Assembly: GCA_905214825.1 (NCBI GenBank)
Contig: CAJMNV010000009.1
Coordinates: forward strand, 1-25,893
Direction of reading: 5' to 3'
DNA length: 25,893 nucleotides
Origin: an uncultured bacterium
Lineage (GTDB): Bacteria; Bacillota; Clostridia; Lachnospirales; Anaerotignaceae
Shown piece by piece: positions 14,225-21,447 of the stretch (the first letter of the stretch is position 1; every line of letters begins with the position of its first letter). A model generated the notes under the pieces. The model ran no database searches. It had not been told where the DNA came from and worked only from the letters and a program-made list of their open reading frames with translations. The translations under genes were made by a program, and so were the position numbers.

Positions 14225-15262
14225 ATGAAAAAGAAAGTATTTGCCTTATTTTTGGCAGCAGCAATGGCAGTGGGTGTGACTGCTTGCGGTGCTAGTAGCG
14301 AACAAAAAACACAACCAGAACAAGAGGCTGTCAATGATGCTGCACAATTAGAAGATTTTACATTGGTGTTGGACTGGTATCCAAATGCCATACATGGTTT
14401 TTTGTATGATGCCATAGAAAAAGGATATTTTGCAGAAGAAGGATTGAATTTGGTGATACAATTTCCTTCCAATACAAATGATGGTATATCATTGCCTGCG
14501 GCAAAAAAAGCAGATGCAGGTATGTATTATTTGCAAGATGCCATATTGACAGCGGTAGAAGAAGATGTACCTGTTGTTTCCATAGGGGCAATCGTACAAG
14601 AGCCTTTGAATGTTGTGATTTCATTAGAAGAAAGTAATATCAAAGAACCAAAAGATTTGGTAGGCAAAAAAATCGGTTATGGTGGTACGGTATTGGCAGA
14701 AGCACAAATGAACGCAATATTAGAAAATGCTGGCTTGACAACAGATGATTGTGAATTTATTGATGTCGGTTTTGATTTGATGTCTGCATTGACAACTGGA
14801 CAGGTAGATGCAACAACAGGCAACATGGTCAACCATGAAGTGCCACAGATGGAAGAACAAGGTTTTGCGGTAAATTATTTCTATCCAACAGAGTATGGTG
14901 TGCCATCTATGTATGAAATGGTATTTTTGGCAAATAAAGATGCTGTTGCACAAAATTCAGAAAAATATCAAAAGTTTTTGAGAGCCTGCCAAAAAGGTTT
15001 TGCAGATATGAAACAAAATCCTGACGAAGTATTACAAATATTGTTGGATAACCAAAATGAAGCCAATTTCCCATTATCTGAAAACGTAGAACGCAAAAGC
15101 ATGGAAATATTGTTGCCTGCAATGGAAACAGAAAACGGAAAGTTCTTACAGCAAGAAGTGAGCGTATGGCAACAAAATGCAGATTGGTTATATGAAAAAG
15201 GCATATTGTCTGAAAAAACAGATGTTTCCGATATGGTTGTAAATGTTTTGGAAACAGAATAA
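14225..15262 (+). CDS. thiY: Substrate-binding lipoprotein, thiamine-precursor importer (NMT1/THI5-like)
   Basis: A 345-aa extracytoplasmic solute-binding lipoprotein. The signal peptide (MKKKVFALFLAAAMAVG) ends in lipobox VTAC with Cys21 lipidated. The mature protein starts with the NMT1/THI5-like hallmark LVLDWYPNAIHGFLYDAIEK followed by GYFAEEGLNLVIQFPS, and later KEPKDLVGKKIGYGG. These features match ThiY, which binds FAMP or HMP-type pyrimidines. The WYPN motif is typical of the THI5-like branch. GGAGA lies nine bases before the ATG. The frame is open for 59 codons upstream, but that overlaps the permease. It is the last gene of the TPP-controlled operon and is followed by a weak terminator. 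Confidence 0.9.
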   Translation: MKKKVFALFLAAAMAVGVTACGASSEQKTQPEQEAVNDAAQLEDFTLVLDWYPNAIHGFLYDAIEKGYFAEEGLNLVIQFPSNTNDGISLPAAKKADAGMYYLQDAILTAVEEDVPVVSIGAIVQEPLNVVISLEESNIKEPKDLVGKKIGYGGTVLAEAQMNAILENAGLTTDDCEFIDVGFDLMSALTTGQVDATTGNMVNHEVPQMEEQGFAVNYFYPTEYGVPSMYEMVFLANKDAVAQNSEKYQKFLRACQKGFADMKQNPDEVLQILLDNQNEANFPLSENVERKSMEILLPAMETENGKFLQQEVSVWQQNADWLYEKGILSEKTDVSDMVVNVLETE

Positions 15263-15277
15263 ATGATATTGTGATAT

Positions 15278-15330
15278 AAAAAACCAGTGGATATACCAAA
15301 TTTTGAGTATTTCTATTGGTTTTTGTTTTT
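15278..15330 (+). terminator. Probable terminator of the thiamine-uptake operon
   Basis: AAAACCA (15280-15286) can pair with TGGTTTT (15317-15323), with partial pairing of the long interior, followed by a T-rich tract to 15331. It is AT-rich and imperfect but correctly placed, 15 bases after the thiY stop and before the next promoter. Confidence 0.5.
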
Positions 15331-15355
15331 TGTAGAAAATTGCGGTTTGGATACA

Positions 15356-15385
15356 TTGAAAATATGGTTGTGTATACGGTATAAT
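15356..15385 (+). promoter_or_regulatory. Promoter of the SDR-yihY operon
   Basis: TTGAAA (15356-15361), 18-base spacer, TATAAT (15380-15385), about 30 bases before the ATG at 15417. Confidence 0.65.
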
Positions 15386-15416
15386 CGGAACAAACAGCAA
15401 TAGGAGGTTTTGATAT

Positions 15417-16169
15417 ATGCGTGCTTTGATTACAGGAGCAACCGGTGGTATGGGACAGGCATTTGCCACGTTATTGGCAAGACAAGGTATAGATTTGGTT
15501 TTGACAGGTAGAAATGTAAAAAAGCTGAAACAAATGCAAACCAATTTACACACAGATGTGCAAATCATACCAGCGGATTTGTCCAATATTGCAGAATGTT
15601 ATGATTTGTATGAAAAATTAAAACAAAAAAATATCAATATTGTCATCAACAATGCAGGTGTTGGTGTTGTGGGTATGTTTTGGGAAACAGATTGTAAAAA
15701 AGAATTGGATATGCTTGCTTTGAATGTGCAAGCGGTACATATACTCACAAAATTGTTTTTGAAAGATTTTCGCAAAAGAAATTATGGATATATATTGAAT
15801 GTGGCATCTTCCGCAGGATTTACAGCAGGCCCTTGTATGGCATCTTATTATGCAGGGAAAAGTTATGTATTGCGGTTGACACAAGCCATTGCAGAAGAAT
15901 TGAGACAAGAAAAAAGCCGTGTGCAGGTTTGTGTACTTTGTGCGGGCCCTGTGGATACGGGTTTTAACCATAATGCGGCGGCAGTTTCTGCTGTCAAAGG
16001 TATATCGCCCCAAAAAGCTGCAAAAGAGGGATTAAAAGGCTTATTTGGCGGGAAAACGGTGATATTACCAGATAGTACAACAAAGCTGGTATATATCATG
16101 CAAAAATATCTGCCTATGCATATTGTGACAGCCTGCAATTATCATATTCAAAAACGAAAAAGGAGTTGA
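15417..16169 (+). CDS. Short-chain dehydrogenase/reductase (SDR)
   Basis: A 250-aa classical SDR, an NAD(P)-dependent oxidoreductase with a Rossmann fold. The nucleotide-binding TGATGGMG (6-13), the NNAG stretch (78-81), catalytic Ser at about 131-132 (NVASSAGF) and YxxxK (Tyr144-Lys148 in SYYAGKSY) are all present. The TGR at 30-32 (LTGRN) suggests NADP(H) preference. The C-terminal part (KGISPQKAAKEGLKGLFGGK) resembles the DltE/YqjQ-like group that acts on carbonyl or acyl substrates, but the substrate cannot be assigned. AGGAGG is ten bases before the ATG. It ends a few bases before the YihY gene, so the two are cotranscribed. Confidence 0.88.
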   Translation: MRALITGATGGMGQAFATLLARQGIDLVLTGRNVKKLKQMQTNLHTDVQIIPADLSNIAECYDLYEKLKQKNINIVINNAGVGVVGMFWETDCKKELDMLALNVQAVHILTKLFLKDFRKRNYGYILNVASSAGFTAGPCMASYYAGKSYVLRLTQAIAEELRQEKSRVQVCVLCAGPVDTGFNHNAAAVSAVKGISPQKAAKEGLKGLFGGKTVILPDSTTKLVYIMQKYLPMHIVTACNYHIQKRKRS

Positions 16170-16173
16170 CCAT

Positions 16174-17034
16174 ATGGATTGCAAAAAAATACCAAAGAGA
16201 AAATGGCAGAAGTTGATTTATTTTACAGTTTTTGGATATTTTGAAAACAATGTTGGTAGAACGGCTGCCGCAATGACATATTATTTGGTGTTTGCGATAT
16301 TTCCGTTTTTGATATTTGTGACTTCGTTGTTAGGGCTTTTGGATTTGCCAATGCTGACATTGGAAGGGGAAATGACAAGATTTTTACCAGCCGATGTTGT
16401 AGGATTATTGAATATCATCATCATGCATATTACAGAAAACAGCAATAATACATTGTTGACATTTGGTTTGGTATTTACGGTGTGGTTTCCATTGCGTGCG
16501 GTTTCCAATTTGATGAAAGCAGTCAATGATATTTATGAAAGTGGTATCAATGGTGTGCATTATGTACGTACAGCGATTATCACAGTTTTGATGATTGTGT
16601 TGATACCAGTATTGGTGATATTATTACTGTTGGGAGAAAGGTTGTTGCGTTTTGTTTCGATATATGTGCCATTGGCACCAGACTTTATTGATGGTTTTAT
16701 AAAAATGCGGTTTTTTCCCATGGCGATGGCTTTGCTTTTTGTGTTATCGGCAATTTCTTATCTTTCTCCTGCATACAAACAGCAACCTCGTTATGTTTTA
16801 CCGGGGGCATTGATGGCTGTTGTCATATGGATATTGTTTTCATTTGTGTTTTCTGTCTATGTCAACCAAGTGGGGAGATATTCTGTGATATATGGCTCAA
16901 TCGGGGTAATCATTGCGTTGTTGGTTTGGCTCAATTTCAGCATGATGACTATGTTGATGGGGGCGGTATTTAATGTAGCAATCAAAAAGACATTTCAAAA
17001 AGGAACAGAAAAAAATCTCCTATCCACATCATGA
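16174..17034 (+). CDS. YihY/BrkB family inner-membrane protein
   Basis: A 286-aa polytopic membrane protein of the YihY/BrkB family (once misnamed ribonuclease BN). Six hydrophobic segments are visible, starting after a basic N-terminus. Family motifs include GRTAAAMTYYLVFAIFPFLI (about 29-48), YLSPAYKQQPRYVLPGAL and YSVIYGSIGVIIALLVWLNF near the C-terminus. The biochemical role of the family is unresolved; some members are linked to envelope properties or transport. Start ATG has AAAGGAG nine bases upstream. The stop codon falls inside the loop of the downstream hairpin terminator. Confidence 0.88.
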   Translation: MDCKKIPKRKWQKLIYFTVFGYFENNVGRTAAAMTYYLVFAIFPFLIFVTSLLGLLDLPMLTLEGEMTRFLPADVVGLLNIIIMHITENSNNTLLTFGLVFTVWFPLRAVSNLMKAVNDIYESGINGVHYVRTAIITVLMIVLIPVLVILLLLGERLLRFVSIYVPLAPDFIDGFIKMRFFPMAMALLFVLSAISYLSPAYKQQPRYVLPGALMAVVIWILFSFVFSVYVNQVGRYSVIYGSIGVIIALLVWLNFSMMTMLMGAVFNVAIKKTFQKGTEKNLLSTS

Positions 17035-17046
17035 TAGGAGATTTTT
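17011..17046. terminator. Bidirectional terminator between yihY and the YabE-like gene
   Basis: AAAAATCTCCTATC (17011-17024) pairs perfectly with GATAGGAGATTTTT (17033-17046), eight-base loop. A runs on the left and T runs on the right allow it to terminate both the plus-strand yihY transcript and the minus-strand gene that ends at 17070. Confidence 0.88.
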
Positions 17047-17069
17047 GGTATTTTATATTGATTTCATGA

Positions 17070-17906
17070 TTATTTCAAAACATAAACCATAACATTTCTA
17101 ACGCCCCAAGAATATGCTTCATTTTTTGTAGGATAACAAACGTCCAGTCTGTTGCCTTTGATTGCACCGCCTGTGTCTGCGGCAACTGCAACACCATATC
17201 CAGGTACATAAACTTTGGAGCCCAAAGGAATAACTCTAGGGTCTACGGCAACAGTTCCTTTGCCTGCTTTTGTACCTGTGGCAGTGATGCCGTTACAACC
17301 AGGGTCAAAAGGTGTGTAAGCGGTTGCTCTCATAGAAAATGCCTGAGAATATGCATGACCGTCTATGACATTTTGTTGTGCGATTGTAGGTTGAGAGATT
17401 TTAGGTTCAGGTACTTTGGTACCGATTTCAATGATTTTATCAACAGGTTCTGTTATCACTTTTTCTTCTACAAATACAGTATCAACCAATTTTGCACCAT
17501 GATAAATTTCTTTGTTTATGACAGATACTTTGCCGTTTACACCATTTTGTACAACACGTGTTTCGCCTTTGGGCATTTCGTCGTTTTCACGCTCTACGGT
17601 TTCAAATGGTGTAGATTTTGTAGTAGAAACGGTTTTTTCTGTTTGAGATGCTAATGTAATTTCCATTTGGTCTGTGATGGATGTACTTTCTTCTGCATCA
17701 GTTACAACATATTGGGTGTCCATGTTTTCTTGTAATTCTACAAGCAATTCCCCAACGGTTTCTTTGTCGGTGGTTACCATACGGGGGACACCGTCCAAAT
17801 CCAATACAACAGAATGCATACCTTCTTTTGTGTATGCGGACGCTGTGCCACAACCGATTGCCAATATAAATACCACGATAGCAAATACTCTAAGATGTGT
17901 TTTCAT
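17070..17906 (-). CDS. yabE: Secreted G5-3D domain protein (YabE-like cell-wall hydrolase)
   Basis: A 278-aa exported protein. An N-terminal hydrophobic signal (HLRVFAIVVFILAIGCGTAS) leads to a short DUF348-like segment (about 30-62: SVVLDLDGVPRMVTTDKETV). A G5-type domain follows (about 90-165: TPFETVERENDEMPKGETRV to EEKVITEPVDKIIEIGTK), then a linker, and a C-terminal 3D domain (about 190-278) named for its aspartates. These are Asp222 in VAVDPRVIPLG, Asp244 in VAADTGG and Asp255 in GNRLDVC. 3D proteins such as YabE, YocH and the Rpf/Sps group act on peptidoglycan, as lytic transglycosylase-like enzymes. AAGGAGGAG precedes the ATG at 17906; the frame is open upstream to 17969 without a site. 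The metG-tatD-yabE order matches Bacillus, which supports the name. Confidence 0.86.
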   Translation of the reverse strand: MKTHLRVFAIVVFILAIGCGTASAYTKEGMHSVVLDLDGVPRMVTTDKETVGELLVELQENMDTQYVVTDAEESTSITDQMEITLASQTEKTVSTTKSTPFETVERENDEMPKGETRVVQNGVNGKVSVINKEIYHGAKLVDTVFVEEKVITEPVDKIIEIGTKVPEPKISQPTIAQQNVIDGHAYSQAFSMRATAYTPFDPGCNGITATGTKAGKGTVAVDPRVIPLGSKVYVPGYGVAVAADTGGAIKGNRLDVCYPTKNEAYSWGVRNVMVYVLK

Positions 17907-18150
17907 TTTCTCCTCCTTGAACGCAGGTTTGATTTTTATTTTGTGGGAACAAAATAAGCTGCGTTCCATTCGTTTTTGATGATAGACATTAGATTTTTAT
18001 GCCTTGCCAAAAATTCTTTTTAGAAGTTTTGGCATCGCAGTCGCAACGGATATGAAAGTCGTCACTTCCATACGAAATTACTATGTTTGATACAACTGCA
18101 AAAAATAAAGATATATCATAATGATATACCTTCATTTCAATTACCATGGA
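17907..18150 (-). ncRNA. Structured 5' leader of the YabE-like gene, class unknown
   Basis: The putative promoter at 18152-18180 implies a leader of about 240 nt. It holds at least four hairpins: TATATCAT/ATGATATA (18112-18128); TATGAAAGT/ACTTCCATA (18051-18072, one mismatch); TGCCAAAA/TTTTGGCA with inner TTCT/AGAA (18005-18034); and a compound stem GAACGCAG/CTGCGTTC (17919-17966) enclosing TTATTTTGT/ACAAAATAA (17936-17957). The last one sits immediately 5' of the ribosome binding site. No ydaO (c-di-AMP) signature, the riboswitch commonly found before such genes, is recognisable, and no T-run terminator follows. No ORF with a ribosome binding site is visible inside. Confidence 0.4.
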
Positions 18151-18151
18151 T

Positions 18152-18180
18152 ATATTAACATATTTGTAACAATTATGCAA
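18152..18180 (-). promoter_or_regulatory. Putative promoter of the YabE-like gene
   Basis: On the minus strand TTGCAT (18180-18175), 17-base spacer, TAATAT (18157-18152), starting eight bases after the tatD stop. No terminator separates it from tatD, so read-through from metG-tatD is also likely. Confidence 0.5.
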
Positions 18181-18187
18181 CCCTTTT

Positions 18188-18943
18188 TTAAAAAAACAGT
18201 GATTTTGCGTTATCTTGTGTAACTTTTGCGACATTTTCCGGTGACAAATTTTTAATTTTTGCAATTTTATTTACAATATATTCCAAATTGCGAGAGTCAT
18301 TGCGTTTGCCACGATTAGGGTTGGGGGCAAGATAAGGGGAGTCTGTTTCGATGAGAATTTTTTCCAAAGGAACATGTTCCACAACTTCCACCAATTTTTT
18401 TGCGTTGGAAAATGTAACCACACCACCCACACCAATATAAAATCCCATATCTACATAATCCATAGCCATTTGCCAAGCACCGGAATAGCAGTGTATGACA
18501 CCTTGGCGTACAGATGAGCTTTTGATGATGTCAAATGTTTCTTGTGAAGCGTCACGAGAGTGAATGACAACGGGTTTTTGCAATTCTTCAGCAAGGCGTA
18601 ATTGTTGCCGAAACCAAAATTGCTGTAATTCTCTGGGGTGTGTGTCATAATAATAATCTAAACCAATTTCACCGATTGCCACAACTTTTTTATGTGCGGA
18701 AAGACGACGGAGTTCCGCAATGGTTTGTGATGACATATCATACAATTCGTGGGGGTGTATGCCAACAGTGGCATAGATATAGTCATATTTTTCGGCAAGG
18801 CGAATGCTCTGTTTGGAACTTTTGACATCACAACCGATATTGACTACATAATCAATGCCGCAAGAGGGGAGGTGTGTTAATAACTCCTCCCTGTCCTCTC
18901 GAAAGCGTCTGTCATCATAATGGGCATGAGATTCAAAATACAT
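18188..18943 (-). CDS. tatD: TatD family metal-dependent deoxyribonuclease
   Basis: A 251-aa TatD/YcfH hydrolase of the amidohydrolase-like TIM-barrel superfamily. Members are metal-dependent 3'-5' exonucleases acting in DNA repair or turnover. The metal ligands are in place: His6 and His8 (ESHAHYD), Glu92 (IGEIGLDYYYD), His128 (VVIHSRDA), His151 (VIHCYSG) and Asp201 (LIETDSPYLAP). Length is typical (250-260). The ATG overlaps the metG stop by one base (TAATG), so it is translationally coupled and controlled by the metG T-box. The metG-tatD pairing is widespread in Firmicutes. Confidence 0.95.
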   Translation of the reverse strand: MYFESHAHYDDRRFREDREELLTHLPSCGIDYVVNIGCDVKSSKQSIRLAEKYDYIYATVGIHPHELYDMSSQTIAELRRLSAHKKVVAIGEIGLDYYYDTHPRELQQFWFRQQLRLAEELQKPVVIHSRDASQETFDIIKSSSVRQGVIHCYSGAWQMAMDYVDMGFYIGVGGVVTFSNAKKLVEVVEHVPLEKILIETDSPYLAPNPNRGKRNDSRNLEYIVNKIAKIKNLSPENVAKVTQDNAKSLFF

Positions 18944-20913
18944 TAGCTGATTCCGCTGCCGCTTTCAAATTTTTCGTCTGCTGTGGTCAATACAGATAGT
19001 TTGCCTTCTCCGTCTTCGGCACACAGTATCATACCATAGGACATTTCACCCATCATTTTTCTGGGTTTTAAATTATATACAACAACGACACGTTTTCCAA
19101 CCAATTCTCCGGGGGCATAAGTGTCTTTGATGCCAGAGAAAATCACTCTTTCTTCATCACCCAATTTGACAACATTTCTGAGCAATTTTTTAGAGCCTTT
19201 GACTTCTGCACTTTCCAACACTTCACCAACTTTTAATTGTACTTTGCAAAAATCATCAATGGTGATTTCTGCAGGATATTCTGGAGCGTCATGTTTTTTT
19301 TCTGTTTTCTGTTGATTTGCAATAGAGGTTGCTTGTGAAGCTTTTATGGCAGTTTCCAGTTCTGCAAGTTCTTTTTTCATATCAATTCTGGGGAACAATG
19401 TTTCGCCTTTGACTGCTTTGAGTGCTTTTGGCAATATGCCCCATGTTTTTGTGCTTTCCCAAGTGGTTGCTTCGCCATTTTCTATGCAGAATTGACAACG
19501 CATTTTTGCAGGTGTATTGGGCATGAAAGGTTCTATCAACACAGAGATGATGCGAATGCTTTCTGCAACATGGTACAATGCATTTGCCAATTCACCTTTT
19601 TTGGATTCGTCTTTGCAGAGTATCCAAGGCTGTGTTTCATCAATATATTTGTTTGTTCTGCGTACCAAATTCCAAATTTCAATCAATGCATCACTGAAAA
19701 ACATTTTTTCCATAGCAGTTTCTACATTGGTAATGGTTGTTTTTGCCATTTGTTGCAATTCTGCATCAAATGGAGTTGTTGTGTGTGTTTCGGGCAGTTG
19801 TCCACCGAAATATTTTTCAATCATACCCGCAGTTCTGGAAACCAAATTGCCCAAATCGTTTGCCAAGTCGGAATTGATACGTTGAATGAGTGCTTCGTTT
19901 GTAAAGTTGCCATCTTGTCCAAATGCGATTTCACGCAACAAAAAATAACGAATGGCATCAACACCATATTTGTTTACCAGTACATTAGGGTCAACCACAT
20001 TGCCGACAGATTTTGACATTTTGCCACCATTTATGACCAACCAGCCATGCCCGAATATTTGTTTTGGCAAAGGCAAATGCAATGCCATCAACATGGCAGG
20101 CCATATAATTGCATGGAAGCGTACAATTTCTTTGCCTACGACATGTACATCTGCGGGCCAGAATTTTTGGAATAAGCTGTCGTCTTCTGTGTCATAACCC
20201 AATGCGGTGATATAGTTGGACAATGCATCTACCCAAACATATACAATATGCCCAGGATCAAATTCCACAGGCACACCCCATTTGAAAGAGGTACGAGATA
20301 CTGCCAAATCTTCCAAACCGGGTTTCAGGAAATTGTTAATCATTTCGTTTTGACGTGTGTTTGGTTGTAAGAATTCAGGATTTTCTTCCATATACTTGAT
20401 AATTCTGTCTTGGTATTTGGACAGACGGAAGAAATAACTTTCTTCTTTTAACAGTTCCACATCTCTACCACAGTCGGGGCATTTGCCGTCTACAAGCTGA
20501 TGTTCTGTAAAAAAAGATTCGCAAGGTGTGCAATACCAACCTTCATATGCACTTTTATAAATGTCCCCTTGGTCGTACAGTTGTTTGAATATTTTTTGTA
20601 CGGTTTTGACATGATAGTCGTCTGTGGTGCGGATAAATTTGTCATAAGAAATGCATAATGTATTCCAAAGTTCTTTGATACCTTTTACCACCTTATCTGT
20701 GTATTCTTTTGGTGTCATGTTTTGGCTGTTGGCAATTCGTTCGATTTTTTGTCCATGTTCGTCTGTACCTGTCAAAAACATGACATCATATCCACGCAGT
20801 CTTTTGTAGCGTGCCATTGTATCTGTTGCAACAGTACAATAAGAATGTCCAATGTGCAATTTGTCACTAGGGTAGTAAATGGGTGTGGTAATATAAAATT
20901 TTTCTTTTTCCAC
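18943..20913 (-). CDS. metG: Methionyl-tRNA synthetase with C-terminal tRNA-binding domain
   Basis: A 656-aa class I aminoacyl-tRNA synthetase that charges tRNA-Met. The ATP-binding HIGH motif is at 20-23 (KLHIGHSY) and KMSKS at 298-302 (GGKMSKSVGN). A zinc knuckle is formed by Cys128, Cys131, Cys145 and Cys148 (CTPC and CPDC). The anticodon-binding helical domain follows, and the C-terminal ~110 residues are an EMAP/Arc1p-like tRNA-binding domain (IDDFCKVQLKVGEVLESAEV, ending NLKPRKMMGEMSYGM). The start is a GTG at 20913 with GGAG eight bases upstream; the frame is open to a GTG at 20922 that is part of the ribosome binding site. A methionine T-box precedes it, and tatD overlaps its stop. 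Confidence 0.97.
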   Translation of the reverse strand: MEKEKFYITTPIYYPSDKLHIGHSYCTVATDTMARYKRLRGYDVMFLTGTDEHGQKIERIANSQNMTPKEYTDKVVKGIKELWNTLCISYDKFIRTTDDYHVKTVQKIFKQLYDQGDIYKSAYEGWYCTPCESFFTEHQLVDGKCPDCGRDVELLKEESYFFRLSKYQDRIIKYMEENPEFLQPNTRQNEMINNFLKPGLEDLAVSRTSFKWGVPVEFDPGHIVYVWVDALSNYITALGYDTEDDSLFQKFWPADVHVVGKEIVRFHAIIWPAMLMALHLPLPKQIFGHGWLVINGGKMSKSVGNVVDPNVLVNKYGVDAIRYFLLREIAFGQDGNFTNEALIQRINSDLANDLGNLVSRTAGMIEKYFGGQLPETHTTTPFDAELQQMAKTTITNVETAMEKMFFSDALIEIWNLVRRTNKYIDETQPWILCKDESKKGELANALYHVAESIRIISVLIEPFMPNTPAKMRCQFCIENGEATTWESTKTWGILPKALKAVKGETLFPRIDMKKELAELETAIKASQATSIANQQKTEKKHDAPEYPAEITIDDFCKVQLKVGEVLESAEVKGSKKLLRNVVKLGDEERVIFSGIKDTYAPGELVGKRVVVVYNLKPRKMMGEMSYGMILCAEDGEGKLSVLTTADEKFESGSGIS

Positions 20914-20970
20914 GAATATCACTCCTTTTTATGAAATGGTTATTTTTTCAAATGATGGCAAAACAATAAA

Positions 20971-21240
20971 AAAAGCCGTCCTTTCTGACAAAGGACGGAT
21001 AGTTTATCCGTGATACCACCTTATTTTATCTTTTTCTCACAAAAAAGACCTCACTAGGTACTTTTCATACCTTTACGCATTAACGGGCGTATCCCGTCGC
21101 CGTCTATGCCTGTAAAATCAAACAGTCGAGGGCGAAGCTCAAAGGCCATGTTCGGCGATGGTTGTGCACCTCTTTTCAGCAAACAGAGGCTCTCTGTGGC
21201 ATAGCGAATCGCTTACTCTCCTTTTCACAGCTGTTATCCC
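20971..21240 (-). ncRNA. T-box leader RNA, methionine-specific, controlling metG
   Basis: A tRNA-sensing leader. Read on the minus strand, stem I contains AGAGAGCC followed by a distal hairpin (GCCTCTG...AGAGGT, about 21197-21170). The specifier region is GAACATGGCC with AUG at 21149-21147, so it should read tRNA-Met. The T-box sequence AAGGTGGTATCACGG at 21022-21008 matches AGGGTGGNACCGCG. The terminator pairs CCGTCCTTT (20976-20984) with AAAGGACGG (20990-20998), followed by seven Ts on the minus strand. Uncharged tRNA-Met should stabilise the antiterminator and allow metG-tatD transcription. The region 20914-20970 after it holds only the metG ribosome binding site. Confidence 0.93.
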
Positions 21241-21244
21241 TTGC

Positions 21245-21274
21245 ATTTTACTATATTTTTGGCTTTTCTGTCAA
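21245..21274 (-). promoter_or_regulatory. Promoter of the metG T-box transcript
   Basis: On the minus strand TTGACA (21274-21269), 18-base spacer, TAAAAT (21250-21245). The -35 is a perfect consensus, and transcription would begin at about 21238, right before the T-box stem I. It is back to back with the promoter at 21378-21407; the ~100 bases between them show nothing else. Confidence 0.7.
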
Positions 21275-21377
21275 CGGATATACATAGAAAACAAAAAAAG
21301 AAAATCTTTATACTACAAAAAGAGAATGTGTTTGTGTGAAAATCATAAAATTTTAATAAAGAATTAAGAAAAACGAA

Positions 21378-21407
21378 TTGACAGTATCTTTTCTCATATA
21401 CTACAAT
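21378..21407 (+). promoter_or_regulatory. Promoter of the cyclophilin lipoprotein gene
   Basis: TTGACA (21378-21383), 18-base spacer, TACAAT (21402-21407), about 40 bases before the ATG at 21448. Confidence 0.65.
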
Positions 21408-21447
21408 AAAATTTATGCAAAACAACAAATAAATGGAGGAATGACAC

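Noticed and set aside
17355..17654. Plus-strand frame of 99 codons within the YabE-like gene
   Set aside because: Antisense shadow of a secreted G5-3D protein with clear domains; Phe/Tyr/Cys-rich and without start signals.
18005..18034. Hairpin TGCCAAAA/TTTTGGCA as the terminator of tatD
   Set aside because: It is about 150 bases beyond the tatD stop and has no T run on the minus strand, so it fits a leader element better.
17989..18264. Minus-strand open frame in the tatD-yabE gap, part of it starting MKVYHYDISLFF
   Set aside because: No ribosome binding site at any of its ATGs, the upstream part is antisense-free but overlaps tatD, and the bases are better explained as a structured leader. 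A small leader peptide cannot be fully excluded.
20971..20998. Terminator at 20971-20998 as an independent element for a neighbouring gene
   Set aside because: It is the terminator of the metG T-box leader; no other gene ends there.
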